Assembly (NCBI GenBank): GCA_900318535.1
Contig: ONKU01000009.1
Span: 1-64,000, forward strand
Direction: 5' to 3'
DNA from: an uncultured Prevotellaceae bacterium
Lineage (GTDB): Bacteria > Bacteroidota > Bacteroidia > Bacteroidales > Muribaculaceae
Length of the DNA stretch: 64,000 bases
The position numbers and the translations under genes are program-made. Under the pieces are notes generated by a model. It made no database searches and was not told the origin of the DNA. It worked only from the letters and a program-made list of their open reading frames with translations. Positions 25,249 through 33,205 of the stretch are shown here, piece after piece (the first letter of the stretch is position 1; each line of letters starts with the position of its first letter).

Positions 25249-25704
25249 TTATTCGTCCTTTTTATTCAGTTTCAGATTCAGGAAATCTTCATATTCCCTC
25301 ACATAGTCGTTCTCATCGAAGTGATGTGATGCCAATGCCAGGCATACCGAGCCCGACGAGAAGTTTTGCAGCGTTCGCCAGATGCCGGGAACAACCAACA
25401 GTCCCTGGTAGGGGCGGTTGAGGGTGAACGTGCGTTTGTCAGTGCCGTCATCGACCGTCACGTCAAAGCTGCCGCTGATGGCGATGATGAACTCGTGGCA
25501 CGTGTAGTGGCTGTGGCCGCCTCGCTCGGCTCCGCCTGGCACATCATAGATATAGAATGTGCGCTGGAGGTCAAACGGCAGTTCCACGCCATTGTTGATG
25601 GCGGTGAGGTTGCCGTTGGCATGCTGGTGGCGGTCTAGGGTAATGATGCGGCAGTCGCTGATGTGTGACTGGTTGTGGATTTTGATTTTGTCAATACTAT
25701 CCAT
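25249..25704 (-). CDS. FdtA/QdtA-like cupin, copy 2
   Basis: 151-aa cupin of the sugar 3,4-ketoisomerase (WxcM-like) family. It keeps the conserved HxH at His64/His66 in GGAERGGHSHYTCHEF and the barrel stretch IAISGSFDVTVDDGTDKRTFTLNRPYQGLLVVPGIWRTLQNF. In the N-terminal region the usual RGxLTxxE motif is replaced by ANGNLTAINNG, losing the Arg and Glu. It lies 11 bp downstream of a related copy that shows the opposite pattern. Likely role: isomerise dTDP-4-keto-6-deoxyglucose to the 3-keto sugar, alone or with its neighbour. Confidence 0.85.
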   Translation of the reverse strand: MDSIDKIKIHNQSHISDCRIITLDRHQHANGNLTAINNGVELPFDLQRTFYIYDVPGGAERGGHSHYTCHEFIIAISGSFDVTVDDGTDKRTFTLNRPYQGLLVVPGIWRTLQNFSSGSVCLALASHHFDENDYVREYEDFLNLKLNKKDE

Positions 25705-25715
25705 GACGTGTAATA

Positions 25716-26138
25716 CTATTCTTTGTCGTTTGCCAGTTTTACAAATTGCTCAAAGTCGGTGATATAGTCGCTTTCGTCATAGGCGGTGCTGGAAAGTACC
25801 AGCGCCACCGAGTTGGTGGAGAAATTGTTGATGTGCCGCCATGTCATGCGGGGAATGAAAAGACCGATTTGAGGTCGCGACAGGTGAAACGTGCGTTCCT
25901 CGTTGCCGGTGTTGACCACCACGTCAAAGCTGCCGCTCAAGGCCACCACCAGTTCCTCCTGATGGTGGAAAGCGTGTCCGTCGCGCCACATGCCGCTGGG
26001 CACGTCATAGATCCAGTAGTTGCGCTGCACCACGAACGGCACATGCTTGCCGCTCTCGATAAACGTGAGGTTGCCGCGCGGGTCATTGATTTTGGGCAAC
26101 TCGATCAGGCGTGGTCTCTTGATGTCGTCAGCGTCCAT
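25716..26138 (-). CDS. FdtA/QdtA-like cupin, copy 1
   Basis: 140-aa cupin of the same family. It keeps the N-terminal motif [14 protein letters not shown] (Arg21, Glu28) but its HxH site reads [11 protein letters not shown]: His55 remains and the second His is Phe57. The rest follows the family: [41 protein letters not shown]. The start MDADD at 26138 overlaps the rfbA end by 11 bp; an in-frame ATG at 26150 is possible. The overlap implies translational coupling with rfbA. Confidence 0.85.
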   Translation of the reverse strand: MDADDIKRPRLIELPKINDPRGNLTFIESGKHVPFVVQRNYWIYDVPSGMWRDGHAFHHQEELVVALSGSFDVVVNTGNEERTFHLSRPQIGLFIPRMTWRHINNFSTNSVALVLSSTAYDESDYITDFEQFVKLANDKE

Positions 26139-27012
26139 GTTGCTGGGCAATCTTGATGAGGTATTGTCCGTAGTGGTTCTTCTTCATGGGCTCGGCCAGT
26201 GCCAACAGTTGCTGGGCATCGATCCATCCCTTGCGGAAGGCGATTTCCTCGAGTGCCGCTACCTGCACGCCTTGCATGTTCACGATGGTGCCGATGAAGT
26301 TGGAGGCATCGGACATCGACTCGCTGGTGCCCGTGTCGAGCCACGCGAAGCCGCGGCCCAGCGTCTGCACGTGAACGCGGTCCTGCGCCAGGTAGTGCTG
26401 GTTCACTGTCGTGATCTCCAGCTCACCGCGTGCGCTGGGCTTGATGCCCTTGGCGATCTGTACCACGTCGTTGGGATAGAAATACAGTCCCGTCACGGCA
26501 TAATTGCTCTTGGGGTGCTCGGGCTTCTCTTCCAGGCTTGTGGCCTTGCCGTTCTCGTCGAAGGCCACCACGCCAAAGCGGTTGGGGTCCTTGACGGCAT
26601 AGGCCCAAAGGGTGCACACGTCTTCGCGCTTGGTGCGCTCCACGGCATCCAGCAGCATGCTGGTGAAGCTCTGCCCATAGAAGATGTTGTCACCCAGCAC
26701 GAGGCACACGTCGTCCTTGCCGACAAACTCCTCGCCGATGATAAATGCCTGGGCCAGCCCCTCAGGTCGCGGCTGCTCGGCATACTCAAAACGCACGCCG
26801 ATGTCCTTGCCGTCGCCCAGCAGCCTGCGGAACATGGGCAGGTCCTGGGGCGTGGAGATGATGAGAATCTCACGGATTCCCGCCAGCATCAGCACCGAGA
26901 TGGGGTAATACACCATGGGCTTGTCATAGATGGGTATCAGTTGCTTGGAGATGCCTTTGGTCACGGGATAAAGCCGTGTGCCTGAGCCTCCTGCCAGTAC
27001 GATTCCTTTCAT
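26128..27012 (-). CDS. rfbA: Glucose-1-phosphate thymidylyltransferase
   Basis: RmlA-type nucleotidyltransferase making dTDP-glucose from dTTP and glucose-1-phosphate; 294 aa. Visible: [18 protein letters not shown] with the nucleotide-binding [32 protein letters not shown] and the C-terminal [10 protein letters not shown]. It is the first gene of a minus-strand operon: rfbA, two FdtA-like cupins, DegT aminotransferase, SGNH-like protein. The next enzyme, dTDP-glucose 4,6-dehydratase (rmlB), is absent from the window. Confidence 0.97.
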   Translation of the reverse strand: MKGIVLAGGSGTRLYPVTKGISKQLIPIYDKPMVYYPISVLMLAGIREILIISTPQDLPMFRRLLGDGKDIGVRFEYAEQPRPEGLAQAFIIGEEFVGKDDVCLVLGDNIFYGQSFTSMLLDAVERTKREDVCTLWAYAVKDPNRFGVVAFDENGKATSLEEKPEHPKSNYAVTGLYFYPNDVVQIAKGIKPSARGELEITTVNQHYLAQDRVHVQTLGRGFAWLDTGTSESMSDASNFIGTIVNMQGVQVAALEEIAFRKGWIDAQQLLALAEPMKKNHYGQYLIKIAQQHGR

Positions 27013-27362
27013 AATGCCTTCTTTTTATTTTTGGGTTTTTATTGTTTTCGTTGAGTTTTGAATGGCGAAGATACTAAGTTTTTCACAACACACCAAGTCT
27101 TGGGCGTTAAATTTGGTCATCATCGGCATTTGTGCCGGTCATTCTATTGCCGCAGAATGGACGTTGCAGATTATAAGTTACGGTAGGATTCTGGCAAAAT
27201 ATCGTACGTTTTTCAGCCAAAAGTGTCAAAAATTCTAAATAGGGCAGAGTATTTTGAAAATTTGTTAGGTTTCTATGATGTGGGCATGACAAATTTGCAG
27301 TACTTTTGTGGCCGTAAAAGAGATTGTTTAATCGTTTATACAAACCAATAAATATAAGTACA
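27013..27362. other. 350-bp intergenic region rfbA/pfp
   Basis: A/T-rich divergent intergenic region between rfbA (minus) and pfp (plus). It contains a -7-type element TACTTTTG at 27301-27308 for pfp. I see no convincing promoter for rfbA, no hairpin and no small gene; the longest minus-strand reading frame has no recognisable features. Confidence 0.5.
27301..27308 (+). promoter_or_regulatory. -7 element for pfp
   Basis: TACTTTTG, 54 nt before the ATG at 27363; the -33 position reads TGT rather than TTG. Confidence 0.5.
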
Positions 27363-29021
27363 ATGACTGACAATAAGAGTTATTTGGAGCAGATGAGGCT
27401 GACCTATCGGCCCAAGTTGCCCGTTACGCTCAGGTGCCCGGTGCGCGCCGTCGAAGGTGAACCCACGCAATCGGTGGCCGACCAAGAAGCCATCAAGGCG
27501 CTGTTTCCCTGCACTTACGGTATGCCTGAATTGACCTTTGAACGCGACGACTCGGCAATGCCGCCTGAGAAGCCCTTCAACGTGGGTGTCATCCTCAGTG
27601 GCGGCCAGGCTCCTGGCGGACATAATGTGATTTGCGGCCTCTATGATGGTATTAAGGCCTTGAATAAGTATTGCCGCCTGTTCGGTTTCCAGGGTGGTCC
27701 CAACGGACTGGTCAAGCACCGCTACATTGAGATTACCGGTGACCTGATTGAGCAGTACCGCAACACCGGTGGCTTCGACCTCATCGGTTCTGGCCGCACC
27801 AAGCTGGAGAAGCCCGAGCAGTTCGAGGCCGGCCTCCAGATCCTGCGTGAGCTCAAAATCACTGCTGTGGTGATCATTGGTGGTGACGACAGCAATACCA
27901 ATGCCGCTGTACTGGCCGAGTATTACAAGGCACATGACGCAGGCATCCAGGTGATTGGCGTGCCCAAGACCATCGACGGTGACCTGAAGAACGAGCACAT
28001 CGAGATTTCCTTCGGTTTTGACACCGCAACCAAGGTTTACAGCGAACTCATCGGTAACGTTGCCCGCGACTGTAACTCTGCCAAGAAATACTGGCACTTC
28101 ATGAAGCTGATGGGACGCTCGGCGTCGCACATCGCTCTGGAGTGCGCCCTGCAGACCCGCCCCAACTACTGCATCATCAGTGAGGAGGTTGAGGCTCGCA
28201 ACATGACCTTGCGCGATATCGCCGAGGAAATTGCCGACATCGTTTCCAAGCGTCACGATATGGGCATGGACTATGGCACCGTCCTCGTTCCTGAGGGTAT
28301 TGTCGAGTTCGTTCCCACGATGAAGAAGCTTATCGCCGAGCTCAACGAGATGCTCACCAAGTTCCCCGAGATTTCCGAACTGCGTGATGAGGCTCAGGAC
28401 AACTTCGTTCGCGAGCACCTCAGCGAGGAGAACCGCCTGGTCTATGACTCTCTGCCCGACGACGTGGCCCGTCAGCTGGCATTGGACCGCGACGAGCACG
28501 GCAACGTGATGGTATCGCAGATCGAGAGTGAGCGTCTGCTCAGCCGCATGGTGGCCCATGTCCTTGACGTGCGTTACGAGGCTGGCGAGATTGAGCGCAT
28601 CAAGTTCAAGACTCAGCACCACTTCTTCGGCTATGAGGGCCGCTGCTCGTTCCCGTCGAACTTCGACGCCGACTACTGCTACTCGCTGGGTTACAATGCG
28701 TCGCACCTCATCTTTGTCGGTGCTACCGGTTACATGTCGGCTATCACCCACCTGGGCCGCAAGGCTCAAGACTGGGTAGCCTGTGGCGTGCCCATCACCA
28801 TGATGATGAACATGGAGCGCCGTTCCGGTCAGGACAAGCCCGTGATCCGCAAGGCCCTGGTCGATCTCGAGGGTGCACCGTTCAGGCACTTTGTCGAGAA
28901 TCGCGAACAGTGGGCGCTGGAGACTTGCTACATCTATCCCGGACCGATCCAGTTCTTTGGTCCCGAGGAATTGTGTGACAAGACTACCTACACGCTCTTC
29001 TTTGAGCAGTTCGGTAAGTAA
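27363..29021 (+). CDS. pfp: Pyrophosphate-dependent 6-phosphofructokinase
   Basis: Diphosphate:fructose-6-phosphate 1-phosphotransferase, the PPi-using glycolytic enzyme of many anaerobes; 552 aa, the long (plant-beta/spirochaete) form. Visible: GVILSGGQAPGGHNVICGL, IIGGDDSNTNA with Asp175/Asp176 (the Asp176 position marks PPi rather than ATP use), catalytic PKTIDGDLKNEHIE, and MGRSASHIALECALQ. ATG at 27363 is preferred over an upstream in-frame ATG at 27324. Transcribed alone and closed by a terminator. Confidence 0.96.
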   Translation: MTDNKSYLEQMRLTYRPKLPVTLRCPVRAVEGEPTQSVADQEAIKALFPCTYGMPELTFERDDSAMPPEKPFNVGVILSGGQAPGGHNVICGLYDGIKALNKYCRLFGFQGGPNGLVKHRYIEITGDLIEQYRNTGGFDLIGSGRTKLEKPEQFEAGLQILRELKITAVVIIGGDDSNTNAAVLAEYYKAHDAGIQVIGVPKTIDGDLKNEHIEISFGFDTATKVYSELIGNVARDCNSAKKYWHFMKLMGRSASHIALECALQTRPNYCIISEEVEARNMTLRDIAEEIADIVSKRHDMGMDYGTVLVPEGIVEFVPTMKKLIAELNEMLTKFPEISELRDEAQDNFVREHLSEENRLVYDSLPDDVARQLALDRDEHGNVMVSQIESERLLSRMVAHVLDVRYEAGEIERIKFKTQHHFFGYEGRCSFPSNFDADYCYSLGYNASHLIFVGATGYMSAITHLGRKAQDWVACGVPITMMMNMERRSGQDKPVIRKALVDLEGAPFRHFVENREQWALETCYIYPGPIQFFGPEELCDKTTYTLFFEQFGK

Positions 29022-29115
29022 TTGCTTCGCAAGGCCCGTTAAACGTTGGCTTATCGTCGAAGGGCGTCCCCGCCACAAGACTTTAAGTATAAATTTAACT
29101 TCTAAACAGCTTGCT

Positions 29116-29151
29116 CCCCGTCCCTGGTGTTCAGGAGGCGGGGTATTTTTT
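29116..29151 (+). terminator. Terminator after pfp
   Basis: CCCCG (29116-29120) pairs with CGGGG (29139-29143), extended by weaker inner pairs, then TA and a run of eight T. Confidence 0.7.
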
Positions 29152-29185
29152 TGCTGTAGACGTTAAGAATACCTGGGAAGTGAAC

Positions 29186-29428
29186 TTATTTGTCGGTTGT
29201 CTCCTTGCGATATTCAGCCAACTGTTGTGAATAGAGGGCAAAGAAGTCTTTGTTCAGAGCGATAGAGATTCTCATCAGCAGGTCGCTGCTGATGGCGCTG
29301 CGCAAAAAGATATTGTAAATGTTGGTGCGGTTACAGCCCAGCTCATGTGAGAGCCATAACACACTTCGTCCTTGCGCATCCAGTTCGTTGCGGATTTCTT
29401 CTCCAATATGAATGTACATTTTTCCCAT
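29186..29428 (-). CDS. Small XRE-type helix-turn-helix protein
   Basis: 80-aa DNA-binding protein with one Cro/C1-type HTH: GEEIRNELDAQGRSVLWLSHELGCNRTNIYNIFLRSAISSDLLMRISIALNKDFFALYSQQL. Similar small HTH proteins are widespread in Bacteroidales; targets are unknown. The start at 29428 (MGKMYIHIGEEI) or 29419 is possible. A -7-type element lies at 29463-29470. No toxin partner is adjacent. Confidence 0.8.
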   Translation of the reverse strand: MGKMYIHIGEEIRNELDAQGRSVLWLSHELGCNRTNIYNIFLRSAISSDLLMRISIALNKDFFALYSQQLAEYRKETTDK

Positions 29429-29462
29429 TGATGTTTTGTTTTTTCCTAATTATATGATGTGA

Positions 29463-29470
29463 CAAAGTTA
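29463..29470 (-). promoter_or_regulatory. -7 element for the XRE gene
   Basis: The minus strand reads TAACTTTG, 34 nt before the start. The rest of 29429-29653 is A/T-rich and empty. Confidence 0.45.
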
Positions 29471-29653
29471 GTATAAGGAATGGAATTGTACTAGTAATAA
29501 TTAATATTCATCTTGTATTTAAGTATATTTAACAGTTTGCGGCCTTGGTCAGTATGGCGTCAGGCGAATAGCGGTTTCGGTATGCAATAAACCGGCATTG
29601 CCCTGCGTTATCATCCATAGATATGATAGAATAACTTAGCAAGAATCAAGAAT

Positions 29654-30262
29654 ATGTTTTCAGGAATTGTAGAGGAAGCGGCTCGAGTGGTCGCCCTGCG
29701 TAAGGACGGTGGTAACCTGCACATTACGTTAAAGTGCAGTTTTACCGATGAATTGAAAATCGACCAGAGCGTGTCGCACAACGGCGTTTGCCTGACGGTG
29801 GTGGAACTGCCTGGTGACGGCACCTATACGGTAACGGCCATTCAGGAGACGCTTGACCGCAGTAACCTGGGCCTGCTGCAGGTGGGCGATGAGGTGAACG
29901 TGGAGCGTTCAATGCTCATCCAGGGCCGCCTGGACGGGCACATCGTCCAGGGCCATGTGGACCAGACAGCTGTGTGCACGGCCGTTGAGGAGGTGGATGG
30001 CAGCCATTATTTCACCTTCAAATATGAAGTGGCACCCGAGATGGCACGCAAGGGCTATGTCACTGTCGAGAAGGGCAGTGTGACCGTCAATGGCGTGTCG
30101 CTCACCGTGTGCAACAGTGAACGCGACAGCTTCCAGGTCGCCATCATCCCCTATACCCGCGAGATTACCAATTTCCACTGCATCGAGGTGGGCACTGTGG
30201 TCAATCTCGAGTTTGACATCATCGGCAAATACCTGGCCCGCCTGATGGAATTTGCCATTTGA
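29654..30262 (+). CDS. ribE: Riboflavin synthase alpha chain
   Basis: Converts two 6,7-dimethyl-8-ribityllumazine into riboflavin and a pyrimidinedione; 202 aa. Two lumazine-binding barrels in tandem: MFSGIVEEAARVVAL, DQSVSHNGVCLTVVEL, VNVERSMLIQGRLDGHIVQGHVDQ; second VEKGSVTVNGVSLTVCNSERDSF, ending FDIIGKYLARLM. It leads a three-gene unit with a phosphodiesterase and a SPOR lipoprotein (10 bp gap, then 4 bp overlap). No FMN riboswitch is recognisable in the leader. Confidence 0.97.
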   Translation: MFSGIVEEAARVVALRKDGGNLHITLKCSFTDELKIDQSVSHNGVCLTVVELPGDGTYTVTAIQETLDRSNLGLLQVGDEVNVERSMLIQGRLDGHIVQGHVDQTAVCTAVEEVDGSHYFTFKYEVAPEMARKGYVTVEKGSVTVNGVSLTVCNSERDSFQVAIIPYTREITNFHCIEVGTVVNLEFDIIGKYLARLMEFAI

Positions 30263-30272
30263 CGTGTAGCGC

Positions 30273-30767
30273 ATGAAGAAGATAGGCATCATCAGTGACA
30301 CGCACGCGTGGTGGGACGACCGCTACGCGCAGCACTTTGCCGACTGTGACGAGGTGTGGCATGCCGGCGACATCGGCAGCGACGAGCTGGCCGACAGGCT
30401 GGAAGCCATCGCGCCGGTGTTCCGTGCCGTGTGCGGCAATGTGGACGGGGCGAGCCTGCGCCGCCGTTACAAGGAAATGGAGACCTTTGAGGTCGAGGGC
30501 GTGAAGGTGGTGATGACGCACATTGGCGGTTATCCGGGCAAGTATGCGCCAGGCATCCGTCAGCGGCTGGAACTGTCGCGTCCCAAGCTGTTCGTGTGCG
30601 GTCACAGCCACATTCTCAAGGTGATGCCCGACCGTGCGCTGGGCTGCCTTGTTGTCAATCCCGGTGCTGCAGGTGTGCAGGGCTGGCAGGTGGTGCGCAC
30701 ACTGGTCACCCTGACATTGGACCAGGGCAACATTACTCATGCACAAGTCATTGAATTAGCGAAATGA
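30273..30767 (+). CDS. YfcE/MJ0936-family metallophosphoesterase
   Basis: 164-aa cytosolic phosphodiesterase with the calcineurin-like metal ligands: IGIISDTHAWWD (DxH), EVWHAGDIGSDEL (GD), CGNVDGASLRR (GN), MTHIGGYPGKYA (H), and VCGHSHILKV (GHSH). It has the small single-domain size of the YfcE family. Substrate unknown. It lies between ribE and a lipoprotein gene and overlaps the latter by 4 bp. Confidence 0.92.
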   Translation: MKKIGIISDTHAWWDDRYAQHFADCDEVWHAGDIGSDELADRLEAIAPVFRAVCGNVDGASLRRRYKEMETFEVEGVKVVMTHIGGYPGKYAPGIRQRLELSRPKLFVCGHSHILKVMPDRALGCLVVNPGAAGVQGWQVVRTLVTLTLDQGNITHAQVIELAK

Positions 30768-31264
30768 AAAAGACATTATATATAGTATTGCTGGCAATCA
30801 TCGCCTCGTTGACGATGACGTCGTGCCACAGCAGCGAGAAAAACTACCGTGAAGCCTATGAGAAGGCGATGGAACGCCGCAAAACGGGAATCGGTGCCGA
30901 GACCTACGCCAAGATTGAGGCCGAGCGCCAGCGCTATACGCATGTGATTAACGGTGACAGCGTCAGGATGGTGTACATGAACGCCAATGTCGCTATCGAC
31001 TCGACCGACGTGCCCAAGCCCTATAACGTCATCGTGGCCACGTTCACCCAGCGCATCAACGCCAAGAGCTACCGCGACCGCCTGCGTGAGGAGTGCGGCT
31101 TTGCGGGCAGCTACGTCCTGTTCGGCGGCCCTGACAAGCTGTACTATGTGGTCCTGGAAGGTTATGACGACAGGGAATCGGCTGCGGCGATGCTGCGTGA
31201 TCTGGACAAGAAGGTGGCGATGAAGATTCTGGAGCCGCTGCCGTGGATCCTGTGCAAGCTGTAA
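30764..31264 (+). CDS. SPOR-domain lipoprotein
   Basis: 166-aa lipoprotein: signal MKKTLYIVLLAIIASLTMTSC with lipobox TMTSC. A charged helix follows (KNYREAYEKAMERRKTGIGAETYAKIEAER), then a C-terminal SPOR domain (KPYNVIVATFTQRINAKSYRDRLREECGF; YYVVLEGYDDRESAAAMLRDL) expected to bind septal peptidoglycan. Start ATGA overlaps the upstream stop, so it is translationally coupled to the phosphoesterase gene. Confidence 0.85.
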   Translation: MKKTLYIVLLAIIASLTMTSCHSSEKNYREAYEKAMERRKTGIGAETYAKIEAERQRYTHVINGDSVRMVYMNANVAIDSTDVPKPYNVIVATFTQRINAKSYRDRLREECGFAGSYVLFGGPDKLYYVVLEGYDDRESAAAMLRDLDKKVAMKILEPLPWILCKL

Positions 31265-31333
31265 CCGTGGTTTCCGCAGTCACTTTTTTGCTGCCCGTTT
31301 TGTCTGAATTGAGATAAAATGTGGCAGCTATTG

Positions 31334-31363
31334 TTGTGGGATAGGATTTATTGTGTAATTTTG
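31334..31363 (+). promoter_or_regulatory. phoH-menG promoter
   Basis: TTG (31334-31336), exactly 19 nt, TAATTTTG (31356-31363), 23 nt before the ATG at 31387. Confidence 0.8.
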
Positions 31364-31386
31364 TGGGTAGAATTAAAAGTTATTGA

Positions 31387-32391
31387 ATGATCGAACGGCA
31401 CATTATTATTGACAACGTGGATCCCGTGACCTTCTACGGGGTGAATAACAGTAACATACAACTTATCCGCAACTTGTTCCCTAAACTGCGCATGGCAGCC
31501 CGTGGCAGTGTCATCACCGTGATTGGTGACGATGCCGAGACCTCCGACTTTGAGCAGAAAATCCACACGCTGGCCGACTATTGCGCTACCTACAACACCC
31601 TGCCCGAGGATGTCATCATCGACACCATCAAGGGGGCTCCTCCCAAGCAGCTCAAGATGGACGACGTCATCGTCTATGGCGTGAACGGCAAGCCCATCAG
31701 TGGGCGCACGCCCAATCAGCAACTGTTGGTCAAGACGTTCATGCACAACGACTTGACGTTTGCCCTAGGCCCCGCGGGAACAGGAAAGACCTATCTGGCG
31801 GTGGCCCTTGCCGTGAGGGCACTCAAGAACCGCGAGATCCGCAAGATCATCCTCTCGCGCCCCGCTGTCGAGGCCGGTGAGAAGCTGGGTTTCCTGCCCG
31901 GCGACATGAAGGACAAAATCGACCCCTACCTGCAGCCGCTTTATGACGCGCTCGAGGACATGATACCGCAGGCCAAGCTCAAGGAATACATGGAGAACAA
32001 CGTCATCCAGATTGCGCCGCTGGCATTCATGCGCGGCCGCACGTTGAATGACGCCATTATCGTACTCGACGAGGCACAGAATACCACCACCCACCAGATC
32101 AAGATGTTCCTGACCCGATTGGGCATGGGCTCCAAAATGATTGTCACGGGCGACACCACGCAGATCGACCTGCCGCGCAGCGTGACCTCAGGCCTGATTC
32201 ACGCCCTGCGTGTGCTCGACGGCGTGAAAGGCATCGGCAAGGTGGAATTTGAGAAAAAGGACATCGTGCGCCACCAGCTGGTGCAGCGCATCGTCGAGGC
32301 CTACGAGCGTTTCCAGGAAGAGAACAAACTCTATAATGCCGAGCGTCGCGAGGGACGCGACGACTACAGGCTGCAGGACAACCAGGCATGA
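31387..32391 (+). CDS. PhoH-family ATPase (PhoL-like)
   Basis: 334-aa cytosolic ATPase of the PhoH/PhoL family, RNA-related NTPases often linked to rRNA processing (ybeZ neighbourhood in other bacteria). An N-terminal KH-like region (~20-100) precedes the ATPase: Walker A ALGPAGTGKTYLAVALAV, SRPAVEAGEKLGFLPGD, Walker B IIVLDEAQNTTTHQ, and GDTTQIDLPR. It overlaps menG by 4 bp. Confidence 0.95.
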   Translation: MIERHIIIDNVDPVTFYGVNNSNIQLIRNLFPKLRMAARGSVITVIGDDAETSDFEQKIHTLADYCATYNTLPEDVIIDTIKGAPPKQLKMDDVIVYGVNGKPISGRTPNQQLLVKTFMHNDLTFALGPAGTGKTYLAVALAVRALKNREIRKIILSRPAVEAGEKLGFLPGDMKDKIDPYLQPLYDALEDMIPQAKLKEYMENNVIQIAPLAFMRGRTLNDAIIVLDEAQNTTTHQIKMFLTRLGMGSKMIVTGDTTQIDLPRSVTSGLIHALRVLDGVKGIGKVEFEKKDIVRHQLVQRIVEAYERFQEENKLYNAERREGRDDYRLQDNQA

Positions 32392-33140
32392 CCGGCGACA
32401 ACGGCAATAGGGTAGAGCAGGTCACCCCATACGGCACGCACGAGACGGCCAAGACCGAGCAGGTGAGGCAGATGTTTGACAGCATTGCCCCGGCCTATGA
32501 CTTCATGAACCGCGCCATGACCATGGGTATCGACATCTGGTGGCGTCGACTGGCCGTCAAGCGGTTGAAACGCTTGAAACCGCAGCACATCCTCGATGTG
32601 GCGACGGGAACGGGAGACTTTGCCATCCAGTTGCACGAGTCGTTGCAGCCGCAGCACATCACGGGCATTGACCTGTCACAGGGGATGCTCGACGAGGCTC
32701 GGCGCAAAATTCAGGGAAAAGGACTGGAGAGCGCAATCAGCTTTGAACAGGGCGATTGCATGGCGCTGCCCATGGCCGACGGGTCGTTTGACGCCGTGAC
32801 GGTGGCCTTCGGGGTGCGCAACTTTGAGCATCTGCAACAGGGCTACCAGGAAATGGCACGAGTGCTCAAGCCCGGCGGCATGCTATGCGTGCTGGAATTG
32901 TCCACACCCCGCCAACGGTTCATCCGCTGGTTCTATGACCTGTACACCCTGCACATCATTCCATGGATCGGATCCATGAAAAGCGGCGACAAGAGCGCAT
33001 ACCGCTACCTGCCGCAAAGCATCGCTGCGGTCCCTCAGGGCGACGACATGCTGCAGCTGATGCGCAATGCCGGCTTGCGTGAGGCCACGTTCAAGCGGCT
33101 CACGCTGGGCGTGTGCACCATCTACACTGCTGTAAAATAG
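32388..33140 (+). CDS. menG: Menaquinone methyltransferase
   Basis: SAM-dependent C-methyltransferase completing menaquinone synthesis (UbiE/MenG family), 250 aa. Motifs: VRQMFDSIAPAYDFMNRAMT, SAM motif I ILDVATGTGDFAI, VAFGVRNFEHLQQG, and C-terminal SIAAVPQGDDMLQLMRNAG. In an anaerobic Bacteroidales host, menaquinone rather than ubiquinone is the product. The start overlaps phoH by 4 bp. Confidence 0.95.
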   Translation: MTGDNGNRVEQVTPYGTHETAKTEQVRQMFDSIAPAYDFMNRAMTMGIDIWWRRLAVKRLKRLKPQHILDVATGTGDFAIQLHESLQPQHITGIDLSQGMLDEARRKIQGKGLESAISFEQGDCMALPMADGSFDAVTVAFGVRNFEHLQQGYQEMARVLKPGGMLCVLELSTPRQRFIRWFYDLYTLHIIPWIGSMKSGDKSAYRYLPQSIAAVPQGDDMLQLMRNAGLREATFKRLTLGVCTIYTAVK

Positions 33141-33167
33141 CTGTTTCTGTTATTCTTTCTCTCTAGA

Positions 33168-33205
33168 TCTAGATAGTCTAGAAGCTCTAGATTTTCTAGA
33201 TAATC
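33168..33205. repeat. 9-nt TCTAGATnn array
   Basis: Four exact-phase units TCTAGATAG, TCTAGAAGC, TCTAGATTT, TCTAGATAA, followed by TC, with a partial unit before. It lies between the convergent menG and permease genes and reaches the permease stop at 33204-33206. The same units recur at 57219-57263. Confidence 0.85.

Noticed and set aside
27336..29078. 580-codon minus-strand open frame over pfp
   Set aside because: Antisense shadow of an intact, well-conserved enzyme; product has no recognisable domain.
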